Assembly (NCBI RefSeq): GCF_008831285.2
Contig: NC_045149.1
Location: 3,339,500 to 3,403,499, forward strand
Reading direction: 5' to 3'
Source: Nymphaea colorata
Lineage: Eukaryota > Streptophyta > Magnoliopsida > Nymphaeales > Nymphaeaceae
DNA: 64,000 nt
The notes beneath the pieces are model-generated. The model did not search any database. It was given only the letters and a program-made list of their open reading frames with translations, and was not told the DNA's origin. A program made the translations under genes and the position numbers. Below are positions 11,977 through 26,100 of this stretch, piece after piece (within the stretch, counting starts at the first letter, position 1; every line of letters begins with the position of its first letter).

Positions 11977-12147
11977 CTAATAGCTCAAATCAGCTCATCA
12001 AAACTCAAAATTATGATCTTTAGCTCAACCAAGTCAAAACAAGTTCACCTTAATAGAGATAAAAGTTTTATTTCTCTTATTTTGCATCACATGTAGCCCA
12101 AGTTTCAGTGTTAGACTAAATTTTAAGTTGCCATTGGGTTTTTCTAT

Positions 12148-12500
12148 CTCTTGTTTTCAGAGGTTTGAGTTGAATTTGAGCTCAACCCGATAGAATGAGT
12201 TAAAATTGAGCTAGGGCCATGTTTATCATGTATCAAGTTTCTTTTAGTTTGGTTTGAGTTCATTTATCCATGTTTGAGTTCAATTCAATTCTGAGTGCTT
12301 TCTCTTTCATGATTTTAAAGGTTTGAGCTGAATTTGAGCTCAATCCAGTAGAGTGAGTTGAAATCAAGTTGAGATGTATAAATCAATACTCCCTTAGTTT
12401 GGTTTGAGTTCATTCCTTTCAGTGTGAGTTCAACTCTATTCAGCATGCTTTCTCTCTTTTGTTTCTAAGGGTTGGAGTTGAATTTTTTAGCTCAACCCAA
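12148..12500. repeat. Degenerate tandem repeat, about 150-bp unit, roughly 2.3 copies
   Basis: Three stretches repeat the order TTTCTCT.., AGGTTTGAGTTGAATTTGAG, CTCAACCC, then TTTAGTTTGGTTTGAGTTCA. The copies begin near 12148, 12300 and 12455, and the third is partial. There is no open frame of note. Confidence 0.6.
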
Positions 12501-12654
12501 GTTGGGCACATTAGAAGGAGATTATGATGGATACATGTTTGGTTGTTTGAAAAAATAATGGAATTTGACATGGAGAGTCTACGAGCTTAAAGGAATTTCA
12601 GATTGCATGTAGATGAACTTAAACAAGTCAAGCTTGAGCTCATACTCAGTTTAT

Positions 12655-12735
12655 GAAGTCGAGCTCGAGCTCAGCTCATAAAGTCGAGCTCGAGCTCAGC
12701 TCATAAAGCTCGTCTTGGCTCAAGGCTCGAGCTCA
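12655..12735. repeat. GAGCTC-rich tandem repeat
   Basis: The unit GTCGAGCTCGAGCTCAGCTC plus ATAAA occurs twice in tandem, then decays into CTCGTCTTGGCTCAAGGCTCGAGCTCAAG. Many GAGCTC palindromes lie close together. It resembles the self-complementary GAGCTCGAGCTC runs seen in plant intergenic DNA; its origin is unknown. Confidence 0.65.
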
Positions 12736-12870
12736 AGTTGATCAACATGTGATGCGAGCCAAGCTCTCTGCTCGCTCATTGAACATCCCTTTGTATATAT
12801 GAACTCTAATTCGTCAAGCATTAGAAACGCACTTTTAAGCGGCGACAAGCACATGAACTTTTGTCTTTCT

Positions 12871-12905
12871 TTTATATATATATCTATATATATATATATT
12901 ATTTC
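12871..12905. repeat. TA microsatellite
   Basis: Alternating TA with one TC interruption, about 600 bp upstream of the ETFB start codon. Confidence 0.8.
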
Positions 12906-13489
12906 TATGCATTTTTCCTTTCTTTCCCTTCCCTGCTTTCTCTCTAATATATTCTATGTTTTCTGATCTGCACCTGATGCCCCTTTTCCAGCTATAAGCT
13001 AAGAAAGTCTTAATATGGTGAGATTAACTGCACAGGTTGTTTCAAATGGCGTACAATAGCTGGTTGAAGTGGGGTACAATAGCTTAGCTGGTTGAAGTGG
13101 GAGACGCCATACCGTATTGACCCCGATTCTGATCAGTATTACTTTTTTCATTTTTCACACTTTTTGAGTGCGTGAGTTTCATCAAGTTGAAAATGGCATG
13201 CTGTCCACGTAAGCTATGACACGAGAGGCAGGGGAAGGGGGAACTTCAGCCCTCTCCGATCGGAACTCACACGGAACTGCCGCAGGATGCCGTGAAACTA
13301 CGTGTCTCCGTCCAAAGCGCCCTGAATCGTGTAAACGCCGAATAAAGACTACCCATGAATTCCTTTCGATCTCATTTGCAATTCTGAACTACCATATGCG
13401 CTCGAAAGTGAAGCCTGGTTGTTCCTCCCTTCCTCATTCAGAATTCAGGAGACATCCCCAACTTTCTACGGAGTTATCTTGTTGCAGGG

Positions 13490-13558
13490 ATGAAGATTCT
13501 GGTGGCTGTCAAGAGAGTCGTGGATTATGCAGTTAAGATCAGAGTCAAACCAGACAAG
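13490..13558 (+). CDS. ETFB: ETFB exon 1 (residues 1-23)
   Basis: The ATG opens [19 protein letters not shown] and ends at PDK before donor GTATGTG. The phase is 0. The first ATG of the conserved protein is used; no longer N-terminus is supported. Confidence 0.95.
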
Positions 13559-16500
13559 GTATGTGAGAAATCCCCCCTTCTCCGCCGCCCATTATTGATC
13601 ACCACCGCTAAGAGCATCAGCACTAGGACTACCTTGACCATCTTGTTTTCATCATCTCTACTCTGTTATTGCCTTTACTGCCACCAATTATGCTTGGGTT
13701 GATGATGCCAGACGGGGGTGGACACCAACGTGAAAATGTCAATGAACCCTTTCTGCGAGATTGCTCTCGAGGAAGCTCTCCGCATCAAGGAGTCGGGCAA
13801 CGCCTCCGAGGTGGTGGTCGTGAGCATGGGGGACAAGCAGTGCGTGGAGACCTTGAGGACTGGACTGGCCATGGGCGCGGACCGAGGAATTTACGTCTCC
13901 GTCGAACAACAGCCCCTGTATCCGCTATCGGTGTCGAAGCTTCTCAAGGCGATCGTTGCCATCGAGAACCCGGGGCTTCTTCTCCTCGGCAAACAGGTAA
14001 CCTCCTCCTCTTCCTTGCCCTCTTTCTCCTTGTTGTGATGACAATTTACCATTTCGTTGTGGTAGTCTCCTGATGATCTGAGGCGCTTGTCTTTCTTGCT
14101 CTATCTTGCACGTTTCAACGTCCTGCAGTGCCGCTAGTCAGCCCAGGCGAGGAATTTCTTTGTTTGAACCCAGAAACATATGTACGATCAGTCATTTTGT
14201 TCATACCAGTGCAGAGAAAATCTATTACGCTCTTCCCGCAATAAGGTTACAGTTGATAATACATATAGAATGGTCTTCAGCCGCCATCAGAACTATCACC
14301 GTCAAATTAGTATTTCCGCGGTCGCAAAGCCAGAACAAGCCTTAGTTGCTTAAAGAAATATGTCAACTGTTGATCTCATCGTGGTGCGTAAGATGATCAG
14401 TTTTTTTGGAGATAAGAGTTCATAATGCTTATTCTGTAAGAAACCTCCTGTGCCATTAGACATGGTTAAACTGAAATTGCAAAAGGTATCCATATTGTCT
14501 ACCACCACATTATGCTAATTCAAATAGTCCTTGTACGTAGGAAAAGTTGCGTCCTAATTCCATTGGCTACAAACATAGGAAGAATGGTTCTTGTCCAGCA
14601 TGATGGTTATTCAAATTTATGCGGTGCATCTGATTCAGGGACAACCCAAGGATCTTTAAGGACTCAAATAATGTTGAGAGGATTAAAGTTGAATTAGGAG
14701 GTAATTCTATCACGCTGAACTAAGGGTCTTCAAGGGCAAATCTTCTTTCACAATCATGGAGGCAATTCAACATAAAAATAAGACTCTAAGAGGAATATTA
14801 CTGGAGGAGAGCAGCTTATGGGGTTTTATGTATACATTTGTGGAATTTTTTATTCAAGTAAAGGGGCTGAATAAAAATTAAGAAGCACAAATTAGCTAAG
14901 AGTTATTTTTACCACATTTCTCTCACCTTACATGTCTTTCTCATTCTTGTAGTCAATATGGTTGGGTCACCATGGGTTGCCAAACTGCATGTAATTGGTC
15001 AATACCGTTGAGACCTACTGTTTCGGCTCTTCAAAATGTTCTGTAGTGGTTACAACCATGCCTTTTATGCAATCTCTTGGCTTCTTAGTTTGCAGAGTAA
15101 AAAATTGACAATTAGCTTAAAGTAAGTGGCCTGATAAAGAGTTCATAGTACCTCAGAGGAACAAATGACTGTCAACTTTCAATGCCCATGTCTAGGCCTC
15201 AAATTCTGGAACATGAGTCAGGGACTCAGGATCTACGATAGGGTATAAGCCAACAATGTGTGAGTGTTTATGACTAAGCAAGCCTTTGCATCTCAACAGA
15301 AGAGTGGTTAAGTCAGTAGTGAGACACTCTAGGCATCACTACCGCCTAGGTCAACACCATGCACCCAGCAAGTTGACTGGTCAGAGGAGGTGACTCTTGA
15401 TGAAGGAAGATAGTTGATTGGCTAGGGGACTTGATTCCGAGAGAGAGTAAAGGACCACTTTTCCTTCATAATTGCCATTAATCAACAAAGAGTTCCCTTA
15501 CAGTCAGAATGTCATCTTTTAATAACTCAATTTTGTGGTTGGAGATCTCTGAATATTCTCGACTTCCTAGACTTGCAATAGACACTTCCAAGCCTTAGCT
15601 AGGACCTGACATTTGGCTCATGGACATGACTCCTTAGCAACCCTGACCACCTTCTGAGATATAATTCATTCCTAAATGCTTCCAAGAAATGCACTGCAAC
15701 CCGACTACCTTATGTTAAAATTTAAATGGTTGCATCTTCACCTGGATTGGTGAAGATCTTTTTTTTTCCAGGAAGCCACTCAGTACTTGAAATTGGTGAC
15801 TACAGATTTTTTTTGCTAAGTTTTATGTTCCCTCCAATTTTATTTCAATTGGAAAAAGTCTGAGTATATAACATAACAGTTTGATATCTTTATTTAAGCA
15901 TGACAATTTACAGGTCTCGGTTGGGCATAAAGTAGGGAGTGGGCTTGAGCTCTACCTTAAATGATGGAAGCAGAACCAGTGTTCCATTCCTTTGCAATAC
16001 TTTCGCGTCCCCACCGAAAATTTTTAAACCTCACTGGGACACTCATGTAGCTATTGGAGCACCCAAGTGGTAGGGTCCTGAAGAGCAGGACAGCTAGTGG
16101 TTTGAGCCTGTGTGAAATGGAAGAGCTTCTCTCATGCTAGCACTGCCAGAATTGAGCAAATTGATGCATGAATTGGTGGCTTATCTAGTGTTCATATTGT
16201 CAGTGGTGCTCAACTTGGTGTTGAGATTTTGTAACCAAGAATGTCTTATCCTGAAATTATTGTTCTCAAGGATTCCAGTATGTTCTTTCTTATGGATTGA
16301 TACATGTGGTGTGAATGTGTTTTTGCACTATGTTACACTTGTCAATGTATCAAAATTTTATTTAACGACAACGATCTCTATATTTCCAGAAAATATCATC
16401 ATTTTTTATGTTTTTGACTTTCTATACAACAGCAATTTGATTGCTACTAATGATCTCTGGTGACACAATTAACTTAGTAACTTACAATAGAGGCCTTTAG

Positions 16501-17090
16501 TAGCATTCATAACTTACCATAAATTATCAATAATGGCCTGGAGGTATGGCATATCACTGAACAGCCTTCATTGACACTTAAAGCTCGCGATAAAATGTCG
16601 ATACTGAGCCACTGACCTGTCTCCTCAGCAACCCTGACCACAATCGATGATTATGTTAACATATTATCATGAAATTTTCTGCAAAAGGCACAAAGATTCC
16701 TAACAAAAATCAGTCCTTAAATGAAATGAAGGTTAGAATCTTTATTATGGCATTTCCATATACAGAATCTTTACCAAGTGATCTTTCACACAGTTAAAAC
16801 ACTTCTTTTATTTCATTGAAATTTTGTCTTATGCTGGGGTTTCTTTCTTTCAGAAAAGTGACTTATTCTGAAGCTTTGGTAGTTTTAAAATGTCAATGGA
16901 ATGGTACGATAAGAAATGAAGGATTAGTTTTGCAGTAATTTCTTATAAATACAGAAGAAAAAGTAACATATACCTTAAATATGAAAATGACAAAATTGGA
17001 AAATTATTTACTTGAAAAGCATTTATATCACATAGGTATGGGTATCGGTGCCGATGGTATGAAGGATTTCAAAAAACTTGGGTACAGGGC

Positions 17091-17133
<43 letters not shown>

Positions 17134-20100
17134 ATATATCTTACTTTTTGTTTTATATATATATATATTGTAATATAATATAAAACAAAAAGTAAGATTT
17201 TAAACAAATAAAGCAACACATTCATGATCCAAAATTTATTGATTCTGAAGAAGAAACTAATGAACAAAGTATGAAAGTAACAAATATACTAAAATTTCAA
17301 AATATCTTAGTTTTCAGACAGAAAAAGACTTTGTCAACTTTGGTTGAGTCTGAAAATGGACGACTACGGTCCTGGGTACATTGACTGTACCCTGTGTTGA
17401 AATAGACCTTTCAATAGACATCTGGATCTGGGTCAGATCCAGATGCACATCTGATCCATTCAATCTGGGGGTATTCATTAATGTCATATTTTGTAACTTT
17501 TTCTGTTGTTTTTTTTACTTTTAGTCATTGGTATGATGATGTGCTCTTAATAGTCTAGGGCTTGGAGGCATTTTTGTTTGATTTCCGCCCCTGCCGTTGT
17601 GCATTCTTCTCTTCCTTAGCCTCTGTTTTCTGCATATTGTGAACTGTGATGCATCAAAGTTGATTGATATCTGGAAATCTTGTACCTAGTATGGCTTTGA
17701 CCATACCTGGAGCATACCCAGGTCCATTCAGGCTCGTACAGCAGTACTCATGCGACACAGCTTAAAACTAATGTCCTTTCAAATTCTCATAAAAATATGT
17801 TAGATAGTATTGCAATATTTCATGATTTCTTTTCTTAATGTTTTGAAACTAAGTTAAATTTTCCTGTTATCAACAGTTACCTTAAGTTGGCATTATCATC
17901 ATGCTAGGGTCTATAGATTGCTAGACTGGTCACGCTCTTGAATGCTAAGTAAACCTAGTTCAGAAATCAGAACAATTATATCAGGAAACATGTTAGTGTA
18001 GGCTAGCAGACTAAAAGCCTGAATGAACATGATTAACTCCAACAGTCAATTGATGCAATTATGCATCAAATGACATAAACATCATAAGCACAAAGGAACG
18101 GGAAAATAAGTCCTTGAATTGCAGATATGCATTCAGTTGTTAGCCAAGTAAATTTCTCTAGCCTTTCTTCTGCGATAAAGTGGTTCAGACTCACTTTCTT
18201 TTGACGAGGGCTTTGCCCAATTTTACTCTGTACCCGCTGAAGCTTTCATTTTGAATTATATCCACTTTCAGACACATAAGTTGGCAAAAAACAAGCCACC
18301 GTGTTTGAAAATTGAACTTTCAAATCATGTTGTACCATTTGCCTCCAGTCATATATTTGTTTACGAAATGTCATTTAGTTATATATTTAATTCAGCAATT
18401 TTCTTGGTGAGTTTGGATATTCACCTGGAACAGCCAAACAAGAAGTCCATATCTGGGACATTGAATGTATAAAAGGTTATTTGTCTACTTATGACATTTA
18501 CTTGATTTAGGACCTTTAGACCATGGTCAGTGCAGAAACTGGAAACAAGAAGTGGTACAACAGTCAGAATCAGGGAGCAGTCGTTTTAAGCTTTTAGATG
18601 ATTCAGGAATAGGAAGTCAATGGGAAGCATGTGGAGAACCACTGACGAAACAATATGTGAACTTGTGAAAAAAGACAATAAATAAATCCAAAGAAGTAAA
18701 AATAATCAAAAGCTCTCAAAATTAAGATGATTCTAAATGCCAAATTAAAGTGACAGAAGAAGTGGATTCCCAGACCTGGGACGGGGTATCATCCAAGAAG
18801 GATCCCTAATGACTATAGGTTCCTGCTTCATAGGAGTTGGAGTTCCTACTTGGTCCAAGATGAGTTTGGCAAACTACGACTTTGACACCCCAATGATGTT
18901 CATGTGTTTGCATTATTGTCACAAATACCATTGATGTTTCCAATATATTGGGATGATATCATCAAAATGGAATAAGATGAAAAGGGCAAAATGATGCAAT
19001 ATGTTGAAATGTTTCCCTTTTCTAAAGGAAAGTCTGTTCTAATATATCCTTTTTTTTTTTGTTTCTTTTAACATTTGAGAAACTGTTTTGAAGACTTATC
19101 AATACTTCTGAAATAAATCGAGTAGAAATTTTTGTGAGTTTTTTTCGATTCCTGAAATTTCTCAAGAAAAGTAAGTCTATCAAAAAGTATCTGAGAAAAA
19201 ACCTTGCACAATAGAGATCCAAGAACAATATGTACAACAGATGGCACATGAACAGGAAACTGGTCTATAGATTATTTGCTCTATTGAGTATTGAGTGATT
19301 AAGGTAATTATTCTCTATTCATGATAAGATAGTTCAACATAGCTAGGGCACTTCTGTAGCTTAGTTGTCAAAATAAAAGGGGGAAAAAAAGAAAAAAGGA
19401 AAATGAAAAAAGGTCGTAAAGCAACAGGATACATGTTTTCATTCATGTATGTGCCTTCTGCATGTGTTGCTAGTGCCATGTTATTTGTTGCATAATTGAT
19501 ACATGGTATTTGTTTCAGGCAATTGATGATGATTGCAATCAGACAGGACAAATGGTAGCTGGACTACTGGGTTGGCCACAAGGAACCTTTGCATCCAAGG
19601 TGAGGTCATCAAAGTTGAGCAGAGAAGATTAGACTATTGATCAGTGTTAACCTTATCTAGCATTCTTTTATTGCTTATTGTCACTTTTTGTTGGCTTTCT
19701 TTTGGTACACGGGAACATTTTGGAAGCCTGTCGATTTTACTTTCTGTTGAAGAGTTTTAGTGTTCGGGTTTGGGTCTGGATCGGGTCCAGTGTGCTCTTG
19801 TTTAGGCACTACTTATATCATTGTAAACCCTAATTTCAGGGTGAATGAAAATTTTAAGAGAGAGAGTGTCTGGCTGCTAGTGGGCGTCAGACCTCCTCTA
19901 TCGTGGTTTTTTCCCTCTTGTTGAGGAGTTTTCCACGTTACATCGTGTTCTTCACTCGCTTTGTTTCTACTTGGTATCAGAGCCAAAGTGGTTCTGAATT
20001 TACTGTTCATCTTTGGATTGGATCTCATCGCTGTCAAGTTCGCCTGATCCTGGTTCCGGTGAGCCCGTGGAACTCTGCCGTCGACCGCCTGTCGTGGGGT

Positions 20101-23100
20101 TCCCGTGCGTCAACAGTGGAGCGACGTTGCCTGACTCCGCCGCTCTCTGCCGTTGGCTCCTGCGTCACTGCCCAGCATCGTCGCCCGGCATAGCCTCCCA
20201 GCGTCGACGCTCTGCTGCCTACATCACCCACTGCTCTTGTCTGTGTTGCCCGCTACCCAGGTTCGTGCTGTCACTGTTACCGGGCCCGACCCTGCTTTTT
20301 TTTTTGCCGTGAAATTCCAACATCGTGGGATTCTGGTCGTCGTCGCCTACTTGCCTCTCCCCTCTTCCGTCTGTCGTGGGACCCTGCTGCTGTCACTTGC
20401 TCCGCCCAGCTCCACCTGACCTGGCCGCTGTCGCCTCCTCCACCCAGCGCTACGTACTCTGCCCTAGGCTGCCTCTGCCTGCTCTGCCCAGTGTCGCTTG
20501 CTCTTGCCTGTGTTGCCATCGTCTGATCACCTCCGTCAACACCCAACAGTCTACTCGCTGTCCTCTCTCGTTGTGTCTCTGTCATCGCTGCTGGCTCCAC
20601 AGTGTTTGTGTTTTGCTGCCGCTGTTCCATGCTGGTTTCCTGCAACAACATCCTGTATCGTCGCTGCCCAGCTCTGCTCAACGTCCTGCAGCCTCTCCTT
20701 CTGTCCATTTGCTCTGTGTGTGCCTTTTGCGACCTCCAACTGCTGCCTTAGTCTCTCAACGCCTGCCACCGACTTGCTTGTTTTTGTTTGCAGTGTGTTT
20801 CCTTAGGCTGCTCTTGGGTTGGATCGTGATCATGGTTGAATCTTCTTCCTCTACTGTTAATGTTGGTCAGGTTGATTTTGCCATTTTGGGGTTTTTAGAA
20901 CAGAAAACATTCCTGTCCAAGTTACTACCATTCGACTTACCAAGGAAAATTATCTTCAGTGGTCCGCTGCTATTACTATGGGAATTGCTGGTCGGGGTCG
21001 AATTGCTTATGTAAATGGGAGGAAGATTGAACCGGCAGAGACTAGTGTTGCTTGGGACACTTGGTTTCTTGAGGACAACCAAGTAAAAATGTGGATTGTC
21101 AATTTTGTATCCTATGATATTCAGCCCCTCATCCTTCGTAAGAGGACTGCAAGAGATATGTGGGTTATCTTAGAACAAATGTATGGCCAGAAGAAGAAGA
21201 TTGTTCGAATTTATCAACTAAAGAAAGATGTCTATGCTATGCACTATGGCATGGGGATCTCTCTGTGGCAGACTTTTATGCAGCTTTGAAATCCAAATGA
21301 GAGAAACTTGACTACTATTCTGATGATACTTGGAATTGCCCTCAAGACCAAGTACGCCATGTAGCCAAAGAATGGGAGAATAGGGTTTTCTTGTTCTTAG
21401 CTGGTCTTAATGATGACTTTGAAGGTATAAGGAGTCAATTTTTTAATTCGGAAGAATTGTGTAGTATTGAAGATGTTTACTCCTGTGTTGAAGCTGAAGA
21501 GCAAAGGTGTCTAGTTGTAAGTGGAAGGAAAGGGGATCATATCTCACATAATGAAAGGTCTGCTCTAGTTAGCCGTGCCCCTATGGGGGCTGCCCGACCT
21601 CCTCGGAAATATACACACTGCAAGAAAACAGGTCATACCATGGAGTTTTGTTGGGACCTGCATCCTGAAAAGAAGAATAGTAGAGGGAGGTCTTCTAGTG
21701 GGAAGAAGCCTATCTTTGATACTACTAACTCTAGTGGAGGGAAAACTTCTATCTTTGCTGAACAGATTCGTAAGCTCCGTGCTTATCTAAGTCGGGTTGA
21801 TGTTGGTCAAGCCGAAGTGTCAGATGATGTGAAGTTTAACCATGCTCTTGCCATCTCGAGAGAAAAAGGTAATTCTTGTATGGGAGAATGGATTGTTGAC
21901 AGTGGTGCCACCCACCACATGACGGGCAATCCTAAGCTCTTCCATGAGTATAAGCTCTCATTGGGAAAGGAACGCGTTTCCCTTGCTGATGGTTCCTTTA
22001 CCTTTGTGGCAGTAAAAGGCTCCTTGTTAAACAAATTCTGAGTGCATGGTGCTTTACATGTTCCTTATCTTCCCTTGAATCTTTTGTCTGTCAGCAAAAT
22101 TACAAAAGAGCTGAATTGTGAACTCATATTTTTCTGCTAATCGCTGTGTTTTGCAGAACTTGGTGACAAGGAAGAGGATTGGGATTGGTTTGGTGTCTGA
22201 AGGCTTATATCGTTTACCCATCCGTGTGGCCACCGCTCTTATGACAACTGTCAACAAAACAAAGGAGAAGAGAAATGATAGACTTCAGTTGTCTTTGTAT
22301 TGGCAAGAACTGTTAGAATGTATGTATCCCTTCTATACATATACATATATGTATATACATTACATATATTAGTCATCTAATATGTGTCTTATATATATAT
22401 ATATATATATATATATAGATATATATATAGATATATATATATTATAGGTTTGGGTATTTAGGATATTTATGTAATTTTTCACCTTCTTTATGTCTTTTTC
22501 TTTTATGTATTTTCCCTCTTTTACCCCTGCCTCTTTCTGCTTTTATCCAAAGGGGACCCAAGGGGAGACTGGTCCCAACGGCTAGAATTCTAGCTGTTGG
22601 AACTAGTCTCCAACGGCTAGCCTTCTCCTCTCTCTTGTTCTCTTCCTTATAAATAGTGTACATCCTCTAGTGTCTTGTTATGGCATTTTAGCCACTTCTT
22701 GTAGTGTTTATTGGAATCAATATATGTTCTTTGTTTCTCTTGGGTGTGACCTCTAGAGTGTTACTTTGTTGTATTGGAGGAAGCTTCAAGTGTGACATTA
22801 TTGAAGCATTAGTCTTGTTTGGGCTTGATTTACATGGTATCAGAGCCACGTTTTGGCTATTCATCTTGCTGTCCTTCAGTTTGAAGTTTCATCTCTTACT
22901 CCTTTGGAGCCGTGAAGCACTCCAAGTGCTCGACGTTATTGCTGGCTGAGATTTGACACAAGAAGGTGCTGTTTTGCTGGCCTTTATTGGTGGTGAAGAT
23001 TGTGGCTATTTTTTTCATTCTTTCGCCATCTCAAACATACAAGTTTTACACAAGAAGAAGGGTGACTGGTTTCTTTTATTGCTAAGATTTTTGCCATCGA

Positions 23101-26100
23101 CTTCTTTTCACGTGGAAGCTAGCTTCGTCATAACTTGTAAGTGGATCTACCTTGTTGATTGTGCTCATAGATGACAAAGTCTCTTCTCTTCCATTTCCCA
23201 AACTCTCATCAACAAATTATATACAATGGGCTAGAACTATAGAACATTTTATTCGTAGTAAAAGTCTTTGGGGACTAGTTGATGGGACAAAACTTGAACC
23301 ACAACTAGTCCTTACTAAAGTTGTTGATGGAAGAGCTATGGAATTGGACGGAACCAAAAAAGAGAAAGTAGTGGCTGAATACAACAAGAAATGAGAAGAA
23401 TGAAGTGTTGGTCATCGCAAAATTATTACTTGGATCTTGACTTGTGTTGACAATGCTACTAGCGGACAAATCTCTAAATTAAATTCTGCCCTAGAGGCTT
23501 GGGAGTATCTAAAGAAAACTCATACCATGGGAGATGTCGCTTATATGCATAATGTTCAACTCAAAATTCACAATCTCCAACAAGGAGATATATCCATTAA
23601 AGATTATGTGGCTGAAATGGATCAATCGTATGATGAATTAAGTATCTTTGAACCACATTGGACACAAGATCTTGTTTTTAGAGAAAAGCAAATATAACGT
23701 GACAAGTTTTATAAGTTTATCATAGGTCTTAGATCCGAATTTGATGGTGTTAAAGCCGCTTTACTCCATCGTTCTAAAACACCATCTATGAATGAGGCTA
23801 TTGCGGAGCTTCAAATGAAAGAAAATCGACTTTGTCTTGATAAAGTGAAAGTCAACAATGTGCTTGCCACATCTAGGCCGGGGGCCCATTTGAGACCTTA
23901 TAAACCTCCTCACTTCAATCGTACAAATGAAGGAGCAAGAAGAAAAATTATTTGCTATCATTGCGGCTCCAATTCAAGAAGAAAGGAAAGAAGTAAGCTC
24001 ATTTCAACTTGATCAACTCATAAGTGCTCTTCAACCCAAGCTCATTGAAGCTATTCAACCTTTACTAAAGGGAGGAGGCACACCTTCAACATTGGGCGCT
24101 ATCGTGGCATCTACTTCTTCAAGTAAGTATTCTTGAATTATTGATTCATGTGCATCTTTTCATATGACTCCTTGTGGATCCCTTCTCACCGAATGCACTA
24201 AAAATGATTCTTATTCTTTTGTGAAAACAACGGATAATACTTCTCTTGAAATTGATTTTATTGAAAATCTTGAGCAAACTTTTTTATCCAAAACTTTAAA
24301 AGTACCTCAAGTAAGATACATTCCTAAATTAACTTAAATTTATTATCCATTTCTCAAATAGCCGACCTTGGTTTTGATATATTCTTCTCACAATACAAAT
24401 GTTTGATACAGGACCGTGTATCCAAGAAGACGATTGAGGAAGGTTTTAGAACAAATGATCTCTACTACATAGAGTTTTTTGGACCTTTCAAGACCATCTT
24501 GCAATATCTCCAAAGAATGTGACATTCAAACTTGGCATAAAAAACTTGGACATTCCAATATAAAAAAAATGTCTCATCTTCCCTTCATGGAGAAATTTTG
24601 TCAAAAGAACTTTTATTGTAATGATTGTATTAAGGCAAAAATGAAAGTCTTACCTTTTGATAATAGAAATTTTATTGTCCAAAAATCCTTTGATTTGGTG
24701 CATTCATCCGATGTGTGGGGGCATGCTCCTATTATGTCAAAAGGAGGATTATTGTACTATGTGATCTTTATTGATGATTATTCTAGGCATACTTGGGTTT
24801 ACTTTCTCAAACACAAATCGGAGGTATTTACAAACTTTAAGAATTTTTGCAACATGATCTATACCCAATTTGGCTCAAATATCAAAGTCTTTAGAAGTGA
24901 TTCAAGAGGAGAATTTATGTCAAATGAATTTCAACAATTTCTAAAAGAAAAAGACATTGTTTATCAAAGATCTTGTCCTAACACTCCACAACAAAACGGA
25001 GTGGCCGAGCGTAAACATAGGCACATTATTGAAACAACTAGAGCTCTTCTTTTATCTAAAAATGTTTCCAAAAACTTTTGGGCTGAGGCTGTTTTGACTT
25101 CAACCTATTTAATTAATAGAATGCCTACCAAACTTTTGAAACATATTTCTCCTTTTGAAAACTTCACCATGTTAAACCTAATTACAATAGACTTAAAGTC
25201 TTTGGTTGCAAATGTTTTATGTTAAAAATGCCTTCTTAATTGGTCACCTACAGGAAGAAGTTTTCATGAGTGCTCCTCCTAGTTTTGATCTACTTCAAAA
25301 CAAAGTTTTACGTCTTAAGAAAGCTCTTTATGGTTTAAAACAAGCAGGCCTGGTTTGACAAGTTTAGTAGTGTCATGTTTAATCAAGTTTTTCAATCTTG
25401 CTACTCTAATACTGCCATGTTTGTAAAAACCACCTCTGTAGGTGTAATTGTTTTATTATTGTATGTTGATTACTGAGAGTGATGATGAAGGGATTATAGA
25501 GGTAAATCATTTTATTAAGAAATTCTTTCAAATGACTGATTTGGGAAGACTAACGTATTTTCTTGGAATTGAAGTTGTTTATATCAAACAACGTTATCTG
25601 TTTTCTCAAATGAAGTTTGCTAGTGAATTAATTGACAGAACAGGTATCTCAGATGACAAAGTTGTGGATACTCCATAAGCCCTGGGAGTAAAAATGAAAA
25701 TTGATGATGGAGAGATATTAAAGAATCCCACTCTTTTTCGGCAAATAGTTGGTGCTCGCTCTTATCTTTCCATCACTAGACCTGACATTTCTCATGCTGT
25801 GCATGTTATAAGCCAATTTCAACAAAGACCCACCTCAGTGCACATGGGAGCGACAATGCAGATTGTCCGTTATGTGAAAAACGCTACCAACAAATGACTA
25901 TTTCTGTCTTCCTCTTCTGTATTAGAATTAGTTGCTTATACAGATGCTGACTGGGGTGGAGATCCCAATAATAGGCACTCCACAACTGGTTTTTATGTGT
26001 TTTTAGGTGAATCCTTAATTTCCTGGCGATGCAAGAAACAGAATAAGGTCTCACTATCATCAACAGAAGCTGAGTATCGTGCAATGACAACTACAACAAG

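Larger units (their letters stand above)
11982..13489. promoter_or_regulatory. ETFB 5' flank, with repeats; promoter not resolved
   Basis: The stretch between the chromovirus and the ETFB start codon holds two repeat zones (12148-12500 and 12655-12735) and a TA-rich run (12871-12905). From about 12990 it is non-repetitive and presumably contains the promoter and 5' UTR. The bases before the ATG (GTTGCAG then GG) look like a splice acceptor, so a 5'-UTR intron is possible. I could not place a TATA box or start site with confidence. Confidence 0.4.
13997..19518 (+). other. ETFB intron 2 (5.5 kb), no coding content recognised
   Basis: Canonical GT..AG ends. Open frames inside (for example 109 codons at 16134-16463) match no family I know. 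Structured parts are two small hairpins (17138-17198, 17420-17444) and a TA run. A short motif near 15636 (CAACCCTGACCAC) recurs near 16628. No complete transposon boundary could be drawn. Confidence 0.6.

Noticed and set aside
16134-16463. 109-codon frame in ETFB intron 2
   Set aside because: Hydrophobic, with no motif and no splice or promoter context. It is compatible with chance in AT-rich DNA.
19972-19986. tRNA-Met gene pieces at TGGTATCAGAGC sites
   Set aside because: Every occurrence directly follows or lies within a few bases of an LTR end, so these are primer-binding sites. No cloverleaf surrounds them.
20325-21014. 229-codon plus-strand frame as a host gene
   Set aside because: It is the GC-rich leader of element A running into the first codons of its gag and then out of frame. 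There is no independent gene.
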